From Prevotella sp. (GTDB lineage Bacteria > Bacteroidota > Bacteroidia > Bacteroidales > Dysgonomonadaceae), in contig JAITVH010000026.1 in NCBI GenBank assembly GCA_031285905.1, positions 1 through 39,166 of the forward strand: a stretch of DNA of 39,166 bases, read 5' to 3'. Under the pieces are notes generated by a model, which searched no databases, was not told the origin of the DNA, and saw only the letters and a program-made list of their open reading frames with translations. This document shows positions 23,928 to 33,133 of the stretch, in pieces (positions within the stretch are counted from its first letter, which is position 1; every line of letters begins with the position of its first letter). The position numbers were made by a program, and so were the translations under genes.

Positions 23928-24496
23928 ATGAAAACAAAGTCATTATTTTTAATCATCATTATTATGCTATTTACCGGAAGTGTCAATCTACAAGCGCAGT
24001 CAGCAAAGACCAGCAAAAAAGTTCTTATTGTTTATTATTCTCTGCGTAACGGAAATACCCGTATTGTTGCAGAACAGATACAAAAGAGTGTAGGAGGCGT
24101 ATTTTTCGCATCGAAACTGTAAATGCATACCCTGCACAATATAATGATGTAACTGCTCAAGCCAAAAAAGAGCTTCAATCAGGATATCGCCCACCTTTGA
24201 AAACACAGGTTAAGGACTTTAGTCAATATGATATAATCTATCTGGGTTCTCCTAATTGGTGGAACACAATTGCTCCGGCTGTTATGACTTTCCTCGAAAG
24301 TTACAACTTTGAAAGTAAGACCATTGTACCTTTTATTACCCACGAAGGAAGCCGTTTAGGAGCAAGTGTAAGAGATATTGAAAAACTTGTACCAAAAGCA
24401 ACTGTGCTGAAAGGACTTCCTATACGTGGAAGTTCAGTGGATAGTGCAGAACCTGATGTAAAACGATGGTTGAAAGAACTGGAGATGATCAAGTAA
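23928..24496 (+). pseudogene. Exported flavodoxin, frameshifted in a T-run
   Basis: The first frame (23928-24122) encodes a signal peptide (~1-24, ending LQAQS) and KVLIVYYSLRNGNTRIVAEQI, the FMN phosphate-binding start of flavodoxin. The frame is lost at ATTTTTCG (Ts 24102-24106). One extra base would give VFFRIETVNAYP and join the second frame. That frame runs to 24496 with KDFSQYDIIYLGSPNWWNTIAPAVMTFLESY and the normal C-terminus. The whole would be ~189 residues, a normal length for exported Bacteroidetes flavodoxins. The lesion may be a real pseudogene, slippage-dependent switching or a sequencing error in the homopolymer. Confidence 0.85.
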
Positions 24497-24522
24497 TATA
24501 TTTCGCTAAAAACAAACTACCT

Positions 24523-26046
24523 ATGCTCAAAAAAATCAGAGTAATAACTGCTTTTGTATTCTTTTTGCTGATAACTCTTTTATTTCTTGATTTTACAGGA
24601 ACATTACACATTTGGTTTGGGTGGATGGCAAAAATACAACTCGTGCCTGCTATACTGGCGGTAAACGTTGGCATAATAATCGGACTAACACTTCTAACCT
24701 TGCTGTTCGGACGAATTTACTGTTCGATAATCTGTCCTTTAGGTATAATTCAGGATGGTATATCCCGTGTATCGGGCACTCGCAAAGGGAAAAAGAACCG
24801 TTTCCGCTATTCTAAGGCTAAGTCATGGTTGCGTTATAGTGTATTATTTCTATTCGTTACAGCTTTTATTGGGGGGATTAGCGCTGTAGTTTCTATACTC
24901 GATCCTTATGGAGTCTATGGTCGCATGGCATCTAACCTTTTTACTCCTGTTTATCGTTTGGGTAATAACTTATTGGCTCTGATAGCTGAAAGGGTTGATA
25001 GCTATTCTTTCTATTCCACTGAAGTTTGGATTAAAAGCTGGATTACTTTTGGTATTGCTGCAATTACATTGATTCTTATCGGAATTTTAGCCTGGCGGCA
25101 TGGACGCACCTATTGTAACACAATTTGCCCGGTAGGAACCTTATTGGGCTTACTTTCAAAATATTCAATTTTCCGGGTGGCATTTGATGAAGAGAAATGT
25201 ACAAAATGTAATGCCTGCGAAAGAGGATGTAAAGCTTCCTGCATTGATGTAAAAACAATGAGTATCGACCATGATCGTTGTGTTGCATGCTTCAACTGTA
25301 TTGATAGATGCAAATTCGGAGCCATGAATTATGCTCCTGTAGAATTAGGTAATAAGAAACCAGTAAGCGAAACCATACCGGTTCAAGATATTTCTGTAGA
25401 AAAGCGTAATGACGAAAGGTTCTCCCGCCGTAACATGCTTGCCTTCTTGGGGATGGTAGCTGTAACAAGCACAATAAAAGCTCAGCAGTTGCAAGTGGAT
25501 GGTGGATTAGCAGATATCGAAGATAAAAAGATTCCGAATAGGAAAACTCCAATTGTTCCTCCCGGATCTTTGAGTGTTAAGAACGTGAAAGATCATTGCA
25601 CAGCATGCCAGCTTTGTGTATCGGCTTGTCCTAATAATATACTTGTTCCCTCCAAAAAACTGGAAATATTTATGCAGCCCGAAATAACATTTGAGGATGG
25701 TTATTGCCGTCCTGAGTGTATAGAATGTTCATTGGTCTGCCCAACAGGAGCTATTAAACCGATAACTACAGCAGACAAATCTGCAATATCCATTGGGTTG
25801 GCTGTATGGATAAAGGATAACTGCATAGTAAACCGTGATGATGTGCAATGTGATAACTGTGAACGTCATTGTCCTACCGGGGCTATTACACTAATAGACC
25901 GTGATCCGGGTTATAGTGATTCATTGAAAATCCCCACCGTTGATAAAGAACTTTGTATTGGATGTGGCGCTTGCGAGAACTTATGTCCGGCGCGTCCGTT
26001 CAGTGCGATATATGTGGAAGGGAGTGTAAGACATCATTCCATTTAA
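24523..26046 (+). CDS. NapH-like membrane polyferredoxin (4Fe-4S binding)
   Basis: 507 residues from the chosen Met at 24523 (MLKKIRV...). An earlier in-frame ATG at 24466 lies within the flavodoxin gene and adds a hydrophilic, non-conserved tail. Four or five TM helices occur in ~8-210. Two NapH/RdxA-type motifs are GRIYCSIICPLG (~63-74) and GRTYCNTICPVG. Cys clusters CTKCNACERGC and CVACFNCIDRC follow. A Tat-like RRNMLAFLG segment links to a second ferredoxin part with several CxxCxxxCP-type motifs (CTACQLCVSACP, CIECSLVCP, CIGCGACENLCP). It would carry electrons between the quinone pool or cytoplasm and exported partners, here the flavodoxin and the aldo/keto reductase. Confidence 0.88.
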   Translation: MLKKIRVITAFVFFLLITLLFLDFTGTLHIWFGWMAKIQLVPAILAVNVGIIIGLTLLTLLFGRIYCSIICPLGIIQDGISRVSGTRKGKKNRFRYSKAKSWLRYSVLFLFVTAFIGGISAVVSILDPYGVYGRMASNLFTPVYRLGNNLLALIAERVDSYSFYSTEVWIKSWITFGIAAITLILIGILAWRHGRTYCNTICPVGTLLGLLSKYSIFRVAFDEEKCTKCNACERGCKASCIDVKTMSIDHDRCVACFNCIDRCKFGAMNYAPVELGNKKPVSETIPVQDISVEKRNDERFSRRNMLAFLGMVAVTSTIKAQQLQVDGGLADIEDKKIPNRKTPIVPPGSLSVKNVKDHCTACQLCVSACPNNILVPSKKLEIFMQPEITFEDGYCRPECIECSLVCPTGAIKPITTADKSAISIGLAVWIKDNCIVNRDDVQCDNCERHCPTGAITLIDRDPGYSDSLKIPTVDKELCIGCGACENLCPARPFSAIYVEGSVRHHSI

Positions 26047-26107
26047 TTATAATAAAATCAGAATTCTTAAAAATCAACTTGAAGCAACAGGTAAAAAAAT
26101 AAAAAAA

Positions 26108-26620
26108 ATGAATATATATACATTAGAACTACATACGTTACAATACAAAAATGGCAGAACATATCTGATAGCATCATTTTTTATAATAGGCAATATCTTA
26201 TTACCTCAGTTATGCCACCTAATTCCACAGGGAGGATTGATATTACTGCCTATTTACTTTTTTACCCTTATAGGGGCATATAAGTATGGTTGGAAAGTAG
26301 GCCTGCTTACAGCAATATTTTCCCCTTTGTTAAATCATCTGCTATTTGAAATGCCTTCCTTGAGCATATTACCTGCTATTCTGCTCAAATCTATTCTGTT
26401 GGCATTTATAGCTGGATTTGCCGCCCATTATTATAAACGAATATCTATTCCTATACTTCTGGGTGTTGTTCTTACTTATCAGATTATAGGAACATTGGGA
26501 GAATGGCTGTTGGAAGGAAACTTATATAAAGCTCTTCAGGGTTTCCGTTTAGCCATACCCGGTATGCTGACGCAAATATTCGGAGGCTATCTGTTGATAT
26601 GTAAAGTATTAAGAAGGTAA
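26108..26620 (+). CDS. ECF-transporter-like S component
   Basis: 170 residues, hydrophobic, with about five or six predicted TM helices (from ~20 to ~165) and few loops. This is the size and pattern of substrate-binding (S) subunits of energy-coupling-factor vitamin transporters. The motif around GAYKYGWKVGLLTAIFSPLLNHLLFEMP resembles the S-component small-loop region. Substrate is unknown. EcfA/EcfT are not in the window. It lies between two Fe-S proteins, so the ligand may be a cofactor related to them, or the protein may be a membrane partner of the redox chain (inference). Confidence 0.7.
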   Translation: MNIYTLELHTLQYKNGRTYLIASFFIIGNILLPQLCHLIPQGGLILLPIYFFTLIGAYKYGWKVGLLTAIFSPLLNHLLFEMPSLSILPAILLKSILLAFIAGFAAHYYKRISIPILLGVVLTYQIIGTLGEWLLEGNLYKALQGFRLAIPGMLTQIFGGYLLICKVLRR

Positions 26621-26641
26621 AAACAAAGAGATATCATAAGG

Positions 26642-28030
26642 ATGGAAAACCAAAATAGAAAAGAAATAAGCCGCCGAAATTTCCTGAAAACACTAGGGAC
26701 AGGATCTGTGGCTACAGGCGCTGTAATGGTCGGGTGTAAACCCAATAATACTGTTTCGGCAGAAGGAGGCATGATAGGCGAAGTGCCAACAGATAAAATG
26801 ACTTACCATATCAATCCGCATACGGGAGATGTTGTATCGCTGCTTGGATATGGCTGTATGCGTTGGCCTTTACGAAAAGACAGTAACGGTGAAGATGAAG
26901 TCGATCAAGATACAGTAAATGAACTTGTTGACTATGCTATTGCTCATGGGGTAAATTATTTCGATACAGCCCCTGTATATGTACGAGGATGGTCTGAGGT
27001 TGCAACAGGTAAAGCGTTGAGTCGCCATCCACGCGATAAATATTATATAGCTACCAAGATGTCGAACCATAGGGCAGATGCCCCACGAAGCTTTGAGGCT
27101 GGAGTAGCCATGTATCACAAATCCATGCGGGATCTGCAAGTAGATTATCTTGATTATTACCTGTTGCATGGTATTGGACTGGGAGGAATGGAAGATTTAC
27201 GGAAACGCTTTTTCGATAATGGCTTACTCGATTTCTTGTTTAATGAACGTCGAGCTGGAAACATTCGCAATTTGGGCTTTTCTTATCATGGAGAAATAGA
27301 GGTGTTCGATTATTTGCTTGCCATGGATTATCAATGGGATTTTTGTCAGATACAGCTTAACTATATAGACTGGCTTCATGCTTCAGGATGGAATACTAAT
27401 GCCGAATACCTGTTGGGTGAACTGGAGAAAAAGAATGTACCGGCTATTGTTATGGAACCACTTTTAGGCGGGCGTCTGTCGAGGTTGAGTTCGCAGGCAC
27501 TTAATCTGTTAAAAGAACTGCGTCCTGAAGAAAGTGCTGCCTCATGGGCATTCCGCTATGCAGGAACTCCTCAAAATGTATTGACTGTTCTCAGCGGCAT
27601 GGTGTATATGGAGCATTTACAGGAAAACATCCGCTCCTATTCTCCGCTCGATCCTATTACGGAAGAGGAATATACTACTCTGGAAAAGGTTACAGATATT
27701 ATGATGAATGACGATTATGTGCAATGTACCGAGTGTCAGTACTGTATGCCTTGTCCTTACGGGGTAGATATTCCAAGTGTATTCGGCCATTATAATCGCA
27801 TTATAAGTGCGGGTAAACGCTTGAATAGTTCAAAAGATGAAAACTATAAAGAGGCACGCCGTGCATTTCTTGTCGGGTACGACAGGAACGTGCCTAAACT
27901 CCGTCAGGCTAGCCATTGTATAGGCTGTGATATATGTAAACCACATTGTCCACAAACAATTGATATTCCGAACGAGATGCGCAGAATCGATCTATATACA
28001 GAACAGTTGAAGCAAAAGCTTGAATTTTAA
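26642..28030 (+). CDS. Tat-exported aldo/keto reductase with C-terminal Fe-S motifs
   Basis: 462 residues. A Tat-type signal (SRRNFLKTLG, residues ~10-19) is followed by a Cys in MVGCK. The aldo/keto reductase barrel spans ~55-350 with the tetrad visible: Asp and Tyr in YFDTAPVY, Lys in YYIATKM and His in YYLLHGIG. C-terminal ferredoxin-like motifs are CTECQYCMPCP and CIGCDICKPHCP. The family reduces or oxidises carbonyl substrates. The export signal and Fe-S clusters suggest electrons come from the neighbouring polyferredoxin instead of soluble NADPH (inference). It is the last gene of the cluster and is followed by the terminator at 28072. Confidence 0.9.
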   Translation: MENQNRKEISRRNFLKTLGTGSVATGAVMVGCKPNNTVSAEGGMIGEVPTDKMTYHINPHTGDVVSLLGYGCMRWPLRKDSNGEDEVDQDTVNELVDYAIAHGVNYFDTAPVYVRGWSEVATGKALSRHPRDKYYIATKMSNHRADAPRSFEAGVAMYHKSMRDLQVDYLDYYLLHGIGLGGMEDLRKRFFDNGLLDFLFNERRAGNIRNLGFSYHGEIEVFDYLLAMDYQWDFCQIQLNYIDWLHASGWNTNAEYLLGELEKKNVPAIVMEPLLGGRLSRLSSQALNLLKELRPEESAASWAFRYAGTPQNVLTVLSGMVYMEHLQENIRSYSPLDPITEEEYTTLEKVTDIMMNDDYVQCTECQYCMPCPYGVDIPSVFGHYNRIISAGKRLNSSKDENYKEARRAFLVGYDRNVPKLRQASHCIGCDICKPHCPQTIDIPNEMRRIDLYTEQLKQKLEF

Positions 28031-28071
28031 TCAGATAAACTAAAATATTGTTGAGAACATATTTTAATAAC

Positions 28072-28103
28072 AAGGAGGCTGTTCAAATGAGAACAGCCTC
28101 CTT
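28072..28103. terminator. Bidirectional terminator between the redox cluster and tsf
   Basis: A 13-bp perfect stem, AAGGAGGCTGTTC (28072-28084) with GAACAGCCTCCTT (28091-28103), and a 6-nt loop. It serves the + strand aldo/keto reductase and the minus-strand tsf, which converge here. Confidence 0.85.
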
Positions 28104-28131
28104 TATATAATCTCAATCTCAAACTTAGAGA

Positions 28132-28956
28132 TTACTCAGCATTCAGAGTAAAACGTTTGAAGCCTGTAATTTTCAGTTCTTTATCTTGTGCTGCAAGATA
28201 TTGTGCAACGTTCTGCTTTGGATTTTTAATGAAATCCTGTTGAAGAAGTGTGAAATCTTTATAGAATTTATTTAATGCTCCTTCTGCAATTTTGTCCAGT
28301 ATATTTTCCGGTTTTCCGGCTTCTATAGCCTTTTCGCGTGCAATTTTCATTTCCCTTTCTTTTGTTTCTTCTGCAACTTCTTCTGGAACAAGAGCTGCCG
28401 GATTCATTGCTGCCACTTGCATAGCAATATCTTTAGCTATCTGTGTATCCACATTAGGCTTGTTGAAACCAACGATTGCTGCAAGTTTATTTCCCGGATG
28501 AACGTAAGCCACAACTGTAGGGGCAATAATTTGCTCATATACATTCAACTCCATTTTTTCACCTGTTACACCCATTCTATCTGTAACAAGTTCAGCAACA
28601 GTGCGATCTCCTACTTTTATAGACTTTAAAGTCTCCATATCTCCGGGCTTATTTGCTAATGCTGCATCAAGAATAGATTTTGTCATACCAACAAAATCTC
28701 CATTCATCGCAACGAAGTCTGTTTCACAATTTACTGCTACAATTGTAGCAAAATCGCCATCAGTTGCGGCTAGAACACAACCTTCAGTAGCATCCCGGTC
28801 TTCACGTTTTGCAGCAAAAGCCTGTCCTTTTTTACGAATTATCTCGATTGCTTTATCAAAATCTCCTTCAGCTTCATTCAAAGCATTTTTACAATCCATC
28901 ATACCAGCACCTGTCATTTTACGCAAGTGTTGTATGTCTGCCATAGTAACTGCCAT
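28132..28956 (-). CDS. tsf: Elongation factor Ts
   Basis: 274 residues. The N-terminal UBA-like domain reads IQHLRKMTGAGMMDCKNALNEAEGD, followed by IIRKKGQAFAAKRE. The core contains ETDFVAMNGDF, the Asp-Phe/EF-Tu contact region. EF-Ts exchanges GDP for GTP on EF-Tu in the cytoplasm. It is the last gene of the order rplM-rpsI-rpsB-tsf, separated from rpsB by a long hairpin. Length is slightly below E. coli EF-Ts (283). Confidence 0.97.
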   Translation of the reverse strand: MAVTMADIQHLRKMTGAGMMDCKNALNEAEGDFDKAIEIIRKKGQAFAAKREDRDATEGCVLAATDGDFATIVAVNCETDFVAMNGDFVGMTKSILDAALANKPGDMETLKSIKVGDRTVAELVTDRMGVTGEKMELNVYEQIIAPTVVAYVHPGNKLAAIVGFNKPNVDTQIAKDIAMQVAAMNPAALVPEEVAEETKEREMKIAREKAIEAGKPENILDKIAEGALNKFYKDFTLLQQDFIKNPKQNVAQYLAAQDKELKITGFKRFTLNAE

Positions 28957-29004
28957 TTTTTCTCCTTTTTATTTTAGTTTATAATTATTGTCAAGAAAAG
29001 AAAA

Positions 29005-29052
29005 GACCAAGAAATAGTCTCTAAGAAAAAACTTAGAGGCTAGTTCTTAGTC
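29005..29052 (-). terminator. Long hairpin between rpsB and tsf (attenuator or terminator)
   Basis: On the minus strand GACTAAGAA pairs with TTCTTGGTC (one G-U) and CTCTAAG with CTTAGAG, separated by a small internal loop, and TTTTCTTTTC follows. It lies 13 bp after rpsB. It could lower read-through into tsf or act as an RNA-processing site. Confidence 0.6.
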
Positions 29053-29065
29053 TATATCATTAGAT

Positions 29066-29923
29066 TTATTCTTCGTCCTCTTTAGCAAACTTGCTAGCTA
29101 CAGCCGCATTAATCGCTTCCTGATCTTCTTTTTCAACTACTGCTTTTTTAGCACCAGCTTTGGCTTTGCGTTCTCTTCTTGGAGTGCCACCTTCTTCATC
29201 CTGTGCTTCAGCAGCTGCACTATCTGCTTTTTCTACTTTTCTTTCTTCCAATCCTTCTTTGATTGCATCGCAAAGGCTTCCAAGAATAAGTTCTATAGAT
29301 TTAGCAGCATCGTCATTTGCAGGTATTATAAAATCGATCTCACTAGGATCTGAGTTTGTATCTACCATACCGAATACAGGTATTCCAAGTCTGTTTGCTT
29401 CTTTAACAGCAATATTCTCTTTCATCACATCTACAACAAAAATTGCAGATGGAAGGCGTGTTAAATCCTGGATAGAACCAAGATTCTTTTCTAATTTGGC
29501 ACGTTGACGTGTAACTTGTAGTCTTTCTCTTTTTGAAAGAGTATCAAAAGTTCCGTCTTTCACCATTTTGTCGATAGTTGACATTTTTTTTACAGCCTTA
29601 CGGATTGTAGGGAAGTTTGTCAACATACCTCCAGGCCAACGTTCTACAACGTATGGCATATTTATAGATTGTGCCAAATCGGTAACTACCTGTTTTGCTT
29701 GTTTTTTTGTGGCTACAAACAAAATCTTTTTACCTGATTTAGCTATTTGTTTCAAGGCAGCAGCAGACTCTTCTGTCTTTGCTATAGTCTTGTATAAATC
29801 AATAATGTGGATACCATTTCGCTCCATAAAAATATAAGGAGCCATAGCCGGATTCCACTTTCTCTTCAAGTGACCGAAGTGTACGCCGGCATCTAATAAT
29901 TGATCAAATTCTAATTTTGCCAT
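29066..29923 (-). CDS. rpsB: Ribosomal protein S2
   Basis: 285 residues from the start MAKLEFDQLLDAGVHFGH at 29923. A longer frame reaches 30001, but its extra 26 residues are not part of S2. Conserved S2 motifs are GVHFGHLKRKWNP, IFMERNGIHIIDLYKT and ERWPGGMLTNF. A charged Ala/Lys/Glu-rich C-terminal tail (~225-285) is typical of Bacteroidetes S2. It binds the 30S subunit with S1. It follows rpsI after 194 bp that include a structured leader. Confidence 0.97.
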   Translation of the reverse strand: MAKLEFDQLLDAGVHFGHLKRKWNPAMAPYIFMERNGIHIIDLYKTIAKTEESAAALKQIAKSGKKILFVATKKQAKQVVTDLAQSINMPYVVERWPGGMLTNFPTIRKAVKKMSTIDKMVKDGTFDTLSKRERLQVTRQRAKLEKNLGSIQDLTRLPSAIFVVDVMKENIAVKEANRLGIPVFGMVDTNSDPSEIDFIIPANDDAAKSIELILGSLCDAIKEGLEERKVEKADSAAAEAQDEEGGTPRRERKAKAGAKKAVVEKEDQEAINAAVASKFAKEDEE

Positions 29924-30060
29924 TTTAAATTTTTTGTTTCGTTTACTTTCTTTTTCTGTTAACGAATTGTCGGGTAGCTCATTTATTTGAAGTCCCGGCA
30001 ATTTAGATACTAAACGTAATTCTTAAGATGAAGCCGATTCATCATTATATTATAACCTGA

Positions 30061-30095
30061 TTTGTTCATTATGCAGCCAAGGCTGAAAGAACAAA
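30061..30095 (-). promoter_or_regulatory. Stem-loop in the rpsI-rpsB spacer, candidate rpsB leader element
   Basis: An outer stem TTTGTTC (30061-30067) with GAACAAA (30089-30095) encloses an inner stem CAGCC/GGCTG (30074-30085). It has no T-tract, so it is not a classical terminator. It is 138 bp upstream of rpsB, where autoregulatory S2 leaders occur in other bacteria. Function is inferred. Confidence 0.4.
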
Positions 30096-30117
30096 CCTGG
30101 ATAAAATATTGTCCAAA

Positions 30118-30504
30118 TTAACGTTTTGAGAATTGAAATCTTTTTCTTGCTTTCGGTTGTCCCGGTTTTTTACGTTCTACAACACGAGGATCACGAGTCA
30201 TAAATCCTTCTGCTCTTAGAGCAGCCTTATCTTCAGGATTAATCTTCACTAAGGCACGTGCGATACCAAGGCGGGCTGCTTCTGCCTGTCCTTTATATCC
30301 ACCTCCGTTAAGATTGATCTTGATGTCGTATTTTTCAATAGCATCCAATTTGTTTAATGGTTGCTTTACAACATACTGAAGAATAGTTGAAGGGAAGTAA
30401 TTATCGAGTTCACGCTTGTTGATAATAATTTTTCCGGTTCCTTCGCTTACGAATACGCGTGCTATAGCAGCTTTACGTCTTCCTATTGCATTTACTACTT
30501 CCAT
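30118..30504 (-). CDS. rpsI: Ribosomal protein S9
   Basis: 128 residues, full length. It begins MEVVNAIGRRKAAIARVFV and ends in the conserved basic tail GQPKARKRFQFSKR, which reaches the P-site tRNA. GGGYKGQAEAARLGIARAL is the S9 core motif. It starts 6 bp after rplM and belongs to the same transcript. Confidence 0.98.
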   Translation of the reverse strand: MEVVNAIGRRKAAIARVFVSEGTGKIIINKRELDNYFPSTILQYVVKQPLNKLDAIEKYDIKINLNGGGYKGQAEAARLGIARALVKINPEDKAALRAEGFMTRDPRVVERKKPGQPKARKRFQFSKR

Positions 30505-30510
30505 TAAATG

Positions 30511-30966
30511 TTATTTAAGAGCGTTAATATCTATTACTTTTGGTTCTTGAGCTTCATGTTTGTGCTCATTTCCTGCATATACATGAAGGTTTTTTAGAAG
30601 AGCAGCTCCCAGACGGTTTTTAGGTAACATACCTTTTACCACTTTAAGAACCAGACGATCAGCACCTTTTTCCATTAATTTGGCTGCTGTCATTTCTCTT
30701 TGTCCTCCCGGATAACCTGTATACCTCAGATATACGCGGTCGTTCCACTTGTTACCAGTTAGAACAACTTTATCAGCATTGATGATGATAACATTATCAC
30801 CACAATCAACATGAGGAGTATAGCTTGGTTTATACTTTCCTCTAAGAAGTTTTGCCACTTTGGAAGCCATACGTCCAAGAGTCTGGCCTGTTGCGTCAAC
30901 TACAACCCATTCTTTCTGAGCTGTTGCCTTATTCGCAGAAATGGTCTTATAACTTAAAGTATCCAC
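30511..30966 (-). CDS. rplM: Ribosomal protein L13
   Basis: 151 residues. L13 signatures include VVDATGQTLGRMASKVAKLLRGK, HVDCGDNVIIINADKV, and MLPKNRLGAALLKNLHVYAG. It leads the rplM-rpsI operon from a consensus promoter at 31099-31129, with a leader of about 125 nt that contains a hairpin (31019-31046). Confidence 0.98.
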   Translation of the reverse strand: MDTLSYKTISANKATAQKEWVVVDATGQTLGRMASKVAKLLRGKYKPSYTPHVDCGDNVIIINADKVVLTGNKWNDRVYLRYTGYPGGQREMTAAKLMEKGADRLVLKVVKGMLPKNRLGAALLKNLHVYAGNEHKHEAQEPKVIDINALK

Positions 30967-31018
30967 TTAATTAAAAATTAATTTGGTTAATGACTTTTTG
31001 ATTCACATCACTTTTATC

Positions 31019-31129
31019 CGCTTATCGAGCTAAGTTATGATAAACGATAATTGCTTGTTAATCATTTTTTTACGCTTTATTTCGTAATAATCGGCTCGCA
31101 AAATTACAAATTATCAGTGAATTAGCAAA
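31019..31129 (-). promoter_or_regulatory. rplM promoter and leader hairpin
   Basis: On the minus strand TTTG (31129-31126), a 19-bp spacer, then TAATTTTG (31106-31099) match the Bacteroidetes TTTG-N19-TAnnTTTG promoter exactly. Downstream in the leader CGTTTATC pairs with GATAAGCG (31019-31046, one G-U) across a 12-nt loop. The leader of ~125 nt could hold an L13 autoregulatory element. The rest of 30967-31290 shows no gene. Confidence 0.75.
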
Positions 31130-31290
31130 AATAACAGTGATATTTTTTAAGATATATATAAGACTGTGTAATTCTAAGCTTTGATTTCAAATATTTATAC
31201 TTGCGGATAATTTAATAGAAGACTGGTTGCGTATATCCGATTTAAGAGAAGTTCTTTTTCTATTGTATAAAGACAATCTTCCAGTCTATA

Positions 31291-33114
31291 TTAAAATGAA
31301 TATATAAATCCAGCATTTGTAAACGGTTGAAACTTTGGATAAGGAAAAGTATACCCTGCCAAAACAGGCACATTTATTGATTTTGTATTTAAATCGTAAT
31401 TAGTTAAAGATTTTTCTTTCATCTTAAAGCCATCCTGGATATCCTTTCCTCTTGCTTCAATCTGATCTAAAGGTATAAACTTAGCATAATGACTATCGAT
31501 ACTTGCGGGGAGAGTCATATCGAAGGGAAGTCCCGGTCCTGTCCATATATATAGACCATTATTGATCGGATATTTTTTATATCCTTGTGTTATATCAATT
31601 CCTTTTGCTTTTAACTGGTCTTTTACGGTGCAAGGTTTTATCAAAATATTAGATAATGGTACCTGATTATTTCCATTAATTTGAGTAATAAGACTGCAAT
31701 AGCGGCTTCCTGTCCATGCTATGATACTAAGGGTGAAGATAAGAATAAGAGATTTACTCAACGATAATAATATGCCTCTATCTTTAAAGAATAGTATTCC
31801 GCCTATAGATACAACTGAACAAAGAACACCTGCAACAAACCGTAGATCAGGCCCTCCGGTAACCCAAACAATAATTAATATAAAGGATACTATATATGAC
31901 AGGAAAATATATTGGGGTATTTCTTTTCTCTTTTTCATGAATAGATAAATAAAAAGAATAAAAGAGGAAAAGGTCAGAAGGTATATTGCGTCTGTTAGTA
32001 TATTAATGAACAAAGGGTCGCGTACACTCATATGTGGGTAACGAACCGCAATACGGAAAAAGTAATATCCGATTTCGAATATATAATCTCTTTCCTTCAT
32101 TGCCACTTCAATGGGAACTTTCCAGTCAAAACTGAAAAAATCCAACTGATATAACGGATAAATCAGATACCCTGATATAATTACATTTCTAATAAGCCAT
32201 GGTATGATAATTAATAATCCTATAATGCATGTATAAATTATTGGTTTATATTCTCTCCCTTTAATAAGATGATATAATATGAAGATGCTTATTATGCCGA
32301 TTGGGGTGAATGACAATTTACAAGTCAGTAAAAATACAGGTAGAACAATTCCAATCAGACAATTCTTCCTTAACAGATCAGGGTATAATATTATTCGGGC
32401 AAAAATATAAAAGACAATAAAATTAGGGATTATATCAGTTGAAGTATTACCAAGAAAGTAAATCGATACCCCAAATAGTAGTACATATGATATAAATATA
32501 ATCATTCGCTTAATTTCACTTGATCTAAATAGCTCGTTTATTACCCACAAGCCTATTATAACGACAATAAGAGATTGCAAGGTGTAAATAGCTTCACCTA
32601 ATATGAAACGAAATGAAAATATAGCACTTAATAAGAAATAATTGGAGTTGAAACCAAAACGATCATCGAGATTTGCCAAGCCTGGGACAACAGCATACTC
32701 CTCATTCCATCGTATGTTTTGAAAATGGTAAAAAGCGGAGTCATAAACTTCCTGCTGCCACGAGAAGAAAAATAAAGAAGCTAATATATATAGAAGGAAA
32801 AGTACAATTTGGCTACGGGAATAATCAATACCTTTTTTTAATTCTATAAATAGCTGTTGGATTTTTGCTCGGTTTATTATCCAGTAAATGATTGATCCAA
32901 TGAAGGGTATTACTAAGAAATAATGATTGGAAGGCAACCATAAAGACCATAAAGATAGAGGTATAATAAGAAAACACAGGCCTAGTAAAACTTTATCAAT
33001 ATAGTTGTAAGCCTCTTTTCTCCCTGATACTTTGTCGTACAATAAAGACATCATATCCCCGAATGAGAAGAGGATAAAAAATATGATTATCCATGACAAA
33101 AGAGTTATTAGCAC
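31291..33114 (-). CDS. Large multi-pass membrane protein
   Basis: 607 residues, about 12-14 hydrophobic segments from residue 1 to ~465, then a ~140-residue extracytoplasmic C-terminal domain. The first large loop (~118-155) holds QEVYDSAFYHFQNIRWNEEY and VPGLANLDDRFGFNSNYF. An early acidic loop after a TM pair is typical of GT-C-fold glycosyltransferase-like proteins. It resembles the LIC_10190-type membrane protein group as remembered. Activity is unproven. It follows thyA by 19 bp on the same strand, so read-through from the thyA promoter is likely. Confidence 0.65.
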   Translation of the reverse strand: MLITLLSWIIIFFILFSFGDMMSLLYDKVSGRKEAYNYIDKVLLGLCFLIIPLSLWSLWLPSNHYFLVIPFIGSIIYWIINRAKIQQLFIELKKGIDYSRSQIVLFLLYILASLFFFSWQQEVYDSAFYHFQNIRWNEEYAVVPGLANLDDRFGFNSNYFLLSAIFSFRFILGEAIYTLQSLIVVIIGLWVINELFRSSEIKRMIIFISYVLLFGVSIYFLGNTSTDIIPNFIVFYIFARIILYPDLLRKNCLIGIVLPVFLLTCKLSFTPIGIISIFILYHLIKGREYKPIIYTCIIGLLIIIPWLIRNVIISGYLIYPLYQLDFFSFDWKVPIEVAMKERDYIFEIGYYFFRIAVRYPHMSVRDPLFINILTDAIYLLTFSSFILFIYLFMKKRKEIPQYIFLSYIVSFILIIVWVTGGPDLRFVAGVLCSVVSIGGILFFKDRGILLSLSKSLILIFTLSIIAWTGSRYCSLITQINGNNQVPLSNILIKPCTVKDQLKAKGIDITQGYKKYPINNGLYIWTGPGLPFDMTLPASIDSHYAKFIPLDQIEARGKDIQDGFKMKEKSLTNYDLNTKSINVPVLAGYTFPYPKFQPFTNAGFIYSF

Positions 33115-33133
33115 GTTTTTCCTAATTCATAAT

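Noticed and set aside
24466..24522. Earlier ATG for the polyferredoxin
   Set aside because: It lies inside the flavodoxin coding sequence in another frame and adds a hydrophilic tail before the first TM helix. The ATG at 24523 fits the family start.
29924..30001. 26-residue N-terminal extension of S2
   Set aside because: S2 proteins start at MAK(L)EFxxLLxAGVHFGH. The extra residues are leader sequence in frame.
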